A DNA stretch of 64,000 bases from positions 10,562,790 to 10,626,789 of the forward strand of contig JABAKD010000027.1 in assembly GCA_012845835.1 (NCBI GenBank), written 5' to 3'. Shown here piece after piece: positions 58,101-64,000 of the stretch. A program made the translations under genes and the position numbers. How positions within the stretch are numbered: the first letter of the stretch is position 1; every line of letters begins with the position of its first letter. The DNA is from Undaria pinnatifida. Its lineage: Eukaryota; Sar; Phaeophyceae; Laminariales; Alariaceae. Under the pieces are notes generated by a model that was not told where the DNA came from, ran no database searches, and saw nothing but the letters and a program-made list of their open reading frames with translations.

Positions 58101-59291
58101 TGAAAAGCCCTGCAAAACACTACTCGTACTGTACCAGAGAATAATAGCTCAACCTCCCACAGGCACGACAGCAGTCACCCACGTAGGAAACGACCGCCAC
58201 CCACCCACCAACCGACCAACCCGTCTACAAACCAATGAACACCCCGACCACCATGTGCTATACGGCAGTACTACAGAAGTACGCACGGCAGCGAACAAAG
58301 GCGTTTGGTCCGTACTCGACTTTTTATCTTGAAAAGCATTGGTACCTGGTACGTTGCATCTCCAGCGGAGTATAACAACGTGTTGGCCACCCATCCTCAC
58401 CCATCTTCTAACCCACCACCCACCCACGAAGCGGTACCTGTACCTACTGCTGTATGCTGAAGATACAAGTACCTGCGATTACAACGCCCACCATAATAAA
58501 AGCACCCTCGGCGAGGTCTATGTATGGCGTGGTCTATAAATGTAGGTATTACTAGCATATCGTTCGAGAATACCGTGGTATAGAACAAAAAAAATCGACC
58601 CGCGAATACCAACTTATTCATTTTTTGAGCTTGCCTCTGTTCCGGTTCGGGTTATTCCTCGCCCAGACCTTCTCTGTGGTGTTGTCTTGCTGAAATGTTA
58701 GCGCTAGGGCACGAGGTCTCTCCGTGGCGGATATAGGCGACGATGTTAAGCTGACCTTCTGAACTTTTGTCGTTTTTGTGGGTGACATTCATATTATCCC
58801 CGCAAGGTGCATTATTTTTTTCGGAAACCGCCAGCGTCTGCAAGAAAACAGGGAAAAAAAATTTGAAACATGGCAGGGTCGTGTGTTACGTACAATTCAA
58901 TTGGAAATAGTCCACAACTAATGCTACGGCGCTCAACCCGTGTGCTCATTTGCCTGTCCCGCTGAAGATGGCGCTGCTTGGTCATCGGACCTGTCTATAG
59001 TTACAATAAAACACCAACACGACGCCCGCGCTTCCACTGACCGGGAAATGACCCAAACAGTAGCAGCGCAGACATACATCATATCAACAGCACGCCTTTC
59101 AGGCCTGCACTGCTACAACGAATCTGGAACGCAAGCGGCGAGATTTTATACGATATCGTAATGAATTCATCTTTTTCCGTGGATACCATCTACGGCCTTC
59201 GGTTGGCGCAGCTCAATACAAAAACATTAAGGCGACTGAATACACATTTCTGGCTCGCGACGTCCGTATGACGCCGCTAGCGAACAGCATC
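58101..59291. other. gene-poor stretch
   Basis: No gene, RNA or repeat that I can support, apart from short CCACCCACC-type strings at about 58195-58230 and 58385-58430. Confidence 0.35.
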
Positions 59292-59640
59292 GTCGCCCGT
59301 GTGGAGTCACACGTGGGGGTGACCGCCGCCACGGAATCGCGGCGACGCGGTCGCTTGGGGGTGGAGAAGCCCTCGCATTCGTACGGTGGAGTCGCCCTAT
59401 CGCCTTGTTTGGCGCCAAAAAACAGAAACAAAAACGCCTGAACAAATCGACGTTACACTAATGTTAATATTACGCACTCAGCAATCGTTGTCGACGTCTG
59501 GAGTCGCCCGTGTGGAGTCGCACGGCGATTGCCGCCACCGAATCGTGGGGACGCGGTCCCTAACGTGTGGAGGCGCGCTCACATGCTTAGGGTGCAGTCT
59601 CCCTATCGTCTTGTTTGGCACCAAAAACACCCGAACAAAG
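59292..59640. repeat. diverged two-copy repeat of ~150-210 bp
   Basis: GTCGCCCGTGTGGAGTC starts both copies (59292 and 59503). Both continue through a CCGCCACCGAATC-like block and end in CTTGTTTGGCNCCAAAAAC. The copies differ by substitutions and indels. Confidence 0.75.
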
Positions 59641-60834
59641 ATGCCATTGCACTACCGGTTGGTTTACGTACTCGAACACTCTTTATCGGTGCCTGAATTA
59701 CTACGCAGACAGATAACACAGATGCTCGTTGTCGGGCTCGTTGTCGGGGGCAGTGAACCACCGGGATAGAGGGAAAGATACCTACAGATATGTTTCCTGA
59801 CACGCGCCGCCTGCGACCGTAGCAATATCTCTAGGATGCCTGGTTCCTGGTGCAGATTAAAACACATACTGATATCCCTGAGATGGTCGGGTCTCGGGAC
59901 ACATATATGGATGAGCGACAAACAAACGTCTTGCTCGGGGACAAAAGAAACACGTAAAAAAGCTTAACAATCGGCGAAGGTGCCGCCGTCGGTGTGCTTT
60001 TTGCCATACATTTTGGTGGCTGCTCTGTACATGCCCCGCCCACCCCCCCTCCCCCCCCCCCTCCCCCGGATTGTTCCATGAAAACGGGTAGATTTAGAAG
60101 TTCTCCTCTCAGCTCATAACCAAGAGGAGGCAACAACTTGAGGTGGGTCGTGGGCTGCACTGCATAACTACTAGTCGTTTGCAATGCGTGCGATCCAACT
60201 GTACGAGTAAGGGGCGCGACGCGCCGACACTGGCGTTATGTGGACAGGGAGAGGGAAGCGAGGGGAAGTACAAACACACCAGCCCCTTCCCCTCCCCCCC
60301 TCACCTTCTTCCCTCACCTCCAACAAAATACAAGCGTAAGCGAAGGTCGTAGATGGTATCCACGGAGACAACTGCATTCGTCACGGTATGGTCACCGCTC
60401 TCGTTCCAGACTTGTTGGAGAAGCAGAAGATATGTGAAAGGCGTGCTATCACTGTGGTGCCTCTTTGTACTTCTGCTGTTTGGGCATTTCTCGGTCAACT
60501 GAAAGCGCGGGCTTCATGTTGGTGCAGTGTTATGTTTCTCTTCTGACTTTTGGTGCGCTTTTGCTGTGCTCCTTTGCCCTGATTGTTGAACACTATTGTG
60601 AGGTGGGTTTCTTCTGGTTCGAGAACTAAGTTGCACCAATCTCGCATCCGATAGGTACTGGATTCTGATATTGTTTTATCCACTATTGTAGTGGTACTTC
60701 CGATGTATGCCAGAGCCGGCCGGCTGTAAAGCGGAGATGAAAACAATTACTGCCGTACGAACATATAAAATAACAGGCCCCCCACCCACACGCACGAAAA
60801 CACTCACCAACATACCACACGATACACCCATCAA
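59641..60834. other. gene-poor stretch
   Basis: No supported gene. A C-rich tract (about 60030-60068) and another near 60283-60303 are present. Confidence 0.35.
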
Positions 60835-61448
60835 TCACCCAAGGTATACACCCGCCATCCAACCCATGTGCACCATCCTTAGGTATAGTTCCCGGGCATC
60901 ACCGGCAGAGTTAATGTCGATACAGGATTCGTGTGTCGGGGCGTGCCATATCGGGGCGGTATGGAGTACATATGATACTTCACAGAATCCGAGTGTAACG
61001 TTCCATTCGGCGAACAAATTTTCACCCAAATTTTGAGGGGAAAAGGCGGCATGCAGACGAGCTGGTGCATTCACGAGTCGTCCGTGAGACCTACGGGAAC
61101 TTTCGAATCGACGCACACTGTCTCACCAAAACGTTTTCTAAGTCCGGCTCATCCATAACGTCAACGTACTCAGGCGCCGGCTCTCTTCCTGGTATGAGAG
61201 GTTTGGCGTGACGTCGCCACCGATTCGCGTTCGATGCCTTTCGTCATTGGGGAGAAAAACACCGAATCTATACCCGGTAGCACCGCGGAGTGTAATGTCG
61301 TAACTTTCACGCCTACATATTCGGTGGTAGTGTCTGCGATGAATGGTGTTGGCGTGATCATATCATGCCAATATACCGCGTATGGCAGAATGCCCAACGG
61401 TCTTGCATCATCGGTAAATGCTGTTTGTATCGTGGCAAGAGTAATTAC

Positions 61449-61755
61449 CTGGTGCGGGGGCCGCGGACGTTGGGAGCACTGTTGACGGATTCGCCGGCAT
61501 AAAAGGATTCTCCGTGTCCGGAGCAATCGTCGATGAGGGCTCCACCGTCGGCATTGGGCTGTCACTCGGTGCCACTGTGGACGGATCGCTGGTCATCACT
61601 GTTGACGTCGGAGTAGGCATCGGACAGATCGTCGGTGGTGATCGTGTCGGTACAGGATTCGGGTAGCGGGGCGTGCGATATCGAGAGGGTATGAGGTACT
61701 CACGATTGATCACCGATTCAGCTTGTAAAGTTACAGTCGACAAACCGAATTCACC
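61449..61755 (-). CDS. P/S/T-rich repeat exon, monomer 1
   Basis: A 307-base open stretch lies between acceptor CCCTCAACATTAG (pyrimidine-rich) and donor CACCAG/GTAATTAC. It encodes NPVPTRSPPTICPMPTPTS, then a Thr/Ser/Pro-rich run ending SAAPAP. It starts in phase 0 and ends in phase 1. The downstream TTCATCGCAG acceptor, followed by ACACTACCACCGAA, restores the frame (DTTTE...), so the unit could be spliced repeatedly. A secreted or wall-linked stalk is inferred from composition only. The gene's start lies outside the window. Confidence 0.45.
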
Positions 61756-62908
61756 CTAATGTTGAGGGAAAAAGGCGGCTTCCAGACGAGCCGGTGCATT
61801 AACGAGTCGTCCGTGAGACCTAGGGGAACTTTCCAGTAGACGAACATCGTCTCACCCAAAGGTTTGCTAAGGGCGGCCAATCCATAACGTCAACATACGT
61901 AGGCGGCGGCACGCTATGTAGCATGAGAGGTTTGTCGCGACGTCGCCACCGATTTGCGTTCGTTGACTATCGTGATTGGGGAGAAATACACCGAATCTAC
62001 ACCCAGTAGCACCGCGGAATGTAATGTTGTAACTTTCACGCCTACAAATTCGGTGGTAGTGTCTGCGATGAAGGGTGTTGGCGTGATCATATCATGCCAT
62101 TATACCACGTATGGCAGAACGATCAACGGTCTTGCATCAATCGTAGACGCTGTTTATATCGTGGCGGGAGTAATTACCTGGTGCAGAGGCCGCGGACGTT
62201 GGGAGCACTGTTGACGGATTCGCCGGCATAGAAGGATTCTCCGTGTCCGGAGCGATCGTCAATGAGGGCTCCACCGTCGGCATTGGGCCGTCACTCGGCG
62301 CCACTGTAGACGGATCGCTGGTCATCACTGTTGACATCGGCGTAGGCATGCCGAGCATCACCGTCAGAGTAAGTGTCGGTACAGGATTGAAGGTAACGGG
62401 GCGTGCCATATCGGGACGGTGTAATGTACGTAAGATCTTTCACAGAATCCGAAGGTAAAGTTCTATTCGACAAACAAAATTACACTGTAATGTTGAGGGT
62501 GAAAGGCGGCATCCAGACGAGCCGGTGCATTAACAAGTCGTCCGTGGGACCTAGGGGAACTTTCCAGTAAACGCACACTGTGTCACCAAAACGTTCTCTA
62601 AGGGCGGCTCACCTAAAACGTCAACGTACTCAGGCGGCGGCGCTCTTTCAAGTATGACAGGTTTTGCGTAATGTCGCAACCAATTTGGGTTCGTTGACTT
62701 TCGATATTGGGGAGAAATACACCGAATCTACACCCAGTAGCACCGCGAAATGTAATGTCGTAACTTTCACGCCTACAAATTCGGTGGTAGTGTCTGCGAT
62801 GAATGGTGTTGGCGTGATAATATCATGCTATTATACCACGTATGGCAGAATGCCCAACGGTGTTGCATCATCGGTAAACGCTGTTTGTATCGTGGCAAGA
62901 GTAATTAC

Positions 62909-63215
62909 CTGGTGCGGGGGCCGCGGACGTTGGGAGCACTGTTGACGGATTCGACGGCATAAAAGGATTCTTCGTGTCCGGAGCAATCGTCGATGAGGGC
63001 TCCACCGTCGGCATTGGGCTGTCACTCGGTGCCACTGTGGACGGATCGCTGGTCATCACTGTTGACGTCGGAGTAGGCATCGGACAGGTCGTCGGTGGTG
63101 ATCGTGTCGGTACAGGATTCGGGTAGCGGGGCGTGCGATATCGTGAGGGTATGAGGTACTCACGATTGATCACCGATTTTGCTTGTGAAGTTACAGTCGA
63201 CAAACCAAATTCACC
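62909..63215 (-). CDS. P/S/T-rich repeat exon, monomer 3
   Basis: This is the 307-base counterpart of 61449-61755, with the same acceptor, donor, length and reading frame. It has only a few substitutions (for example ENPFMPANPST becomes KNPFMPSNPST). Monomers 2 and 4 (ending at 62178 and 63638) keep the donor and the P/S/T frame, but their upstream half is shifted in frame. They may use a different acceptor or be non-functional. Confidence 0.42.
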
Positions 63216-64000
63216 CTAATGTTGAGGGAAAAAGGCGGCTTCCAGACGAGCCGGTGCATTAACGAGTCGTCCGTGAGACCTAGGGGGGCTTTCCAGTAGA
63301 CGCACATCGTCTCACCCAAAGGTTTGCTAAGGGCGGCCAATCCATAACGTCAACATACGTAGGCGGCGGCACGCTATGTAGCATGAGAGGTTTGTCGCGA
63401 CGTCGCCACCGATTTGCGTTCGTTGACTATCGTGATTGGGGAGAAATACACCGAATCTACACCCAGTAGCACCGCGGAATGTAATGTTGTAACTTTCACG
63501 CCTACAAATTCGGTGGTAGTGTCTGCGATGAAGGGTGTTGGCGTGATCATATCATGCCATTATACCACGTATGGTAGAACGATCAACGGTCTTGCATCAA
63601 TCGTAGACGCTGTTTATATCGTGGCGGGAGTAATTACCTGGTGCAGAGGCCGCGGACGTTGGGAGCACTGTTGACGGATTCGCCGGCATAGAAGGATTCT
63701 CCGTGTCCGGAGCGATCGTCAATGAGGGCTCCACCGTCGGCATTGGGCCGTCACTCGGCGCCACTGTAGACGGATCGCTGGTCATCACTGTTGACGTCGG
63801 AGTAGGCACCGGACAGATCGTCGGTGGAGATAGTGTCGCAACAAGAATCGGTTAACGGAGCGTGCGATATCGTGACTGGGTGAGGTTTTACGATCCATCA
63901 CACAATCCGAGTGTAAACGGTTATGCGATAAACAACATTTTACCCTAGTTTCGAGGCTAAACGGCGTTATGCAGATGAGACGGCGTATATACGTGTCGTC

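Larger units (their letters stand above)
60835..64000 (-). repeat. higher-order tandem array, ~730-bp monomers in ~1460-bp dimers
   Basis: GGGGAGAAA(T/A)ACACCGAATC marks monomers at about 61251, 61980, 62711 and 63440 (periods 729, 731, 729). Monomers 1 and 3 share diagnostic changes, as do 2 and 4, so a two-monomer block was duplicated. A diverged partial monomer lies at 60835-61120, and the array continues past the window end. Each monomer carries an open P/S/T-rich stretch with a conserved CACCAG/GTAATTAC donor on the minus strand. It also carries a second candidate exon start at TTCATCGCAG/AC. Confidence 0.88.

Noticed and set aside
61251-64000. CRISPR-like regular spacing of repeats
   Set aside because: Units are ~730 bp with conserved interiors, not short repeats with unique spacers, and the genome is eukaryotic.

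Overview
The window looks like nuclear DNA of a photosynthetic stramenopile, most probably a brown alga. This is inferred from three things. There is one gene of 25 small GC-rich exons, with GT-AG introns of 0.2 to 3.9 kb. Its product is a fused UDP-glucose pyrophosphorylase/phosphoglucomutase, an arrangement known from diatoms and other stramenopiles. The rest is dominated by retroelements and tandem repeats. I see no prokaryotic operon, rRNA, tRNA or CRISPR array.

Positions 880-23273 (+) hold the UGP/PGM fusion gene. All its exons can be joined in one frame to give about 1069 residues: a UGPase half (880-11803) and a PGM half (14990-23273). The halves are separated by a 3.2-kb intron at the domain junction. 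Together they would carry out Glc-6-P <-> Glc-1-P <-> UDP-Glc, supplying sugar nucleotide for beta-glucan storage and cell-wall synthesis. The introns hold minisatellites, a SINE-like fragment and homopolymer runs. Six introns have G-rich DNA near the donor and C-rich DNA near the acceptor.

Positions 23.3-33.3 kb are gene-poor. They contain a (GGGT)9 tract, a MITE with a 4-bp target duplication, a SINE-like repeat, a possible orphan exon, and a 5'-truncated, frameshifted LINE (about 29.15-30.47 kb). A 500-N assembly gap follows, flanked by G-rich and C-rich arms.

Positions 33329-41102 hold a decayed tyrosine-recombinase retrotransposon of the DIRS order on the minus strand. Its order is A1 - gag-like - RT/RNase H - tyrosine recombinase - B1 - A2 - B2. 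These are the split direct repeats typical of Ngaro/PAT elements. It sits inside a tandem repeat, and an uninterrupted copy of that repeat beside it shows the empty site.

Positions 41.7-64 kb hold a second MITE copy and a ~230-bp tandem repeat. They also hold a minus-strand, multi-exon gene for a multi-pass membrane protein with TRP-channel-like features (exons from about 51.47 to 47.35 kb). Pro/Ser/Thr-rich exons lie upstream of it, at 52.8-53.2 kb and in a higher-order tandem array at about 60.8-64 kb that runs off the window. These P/S/T exons may be ectodomain parts of the same gene or of a neighbouring one; that link is inference.
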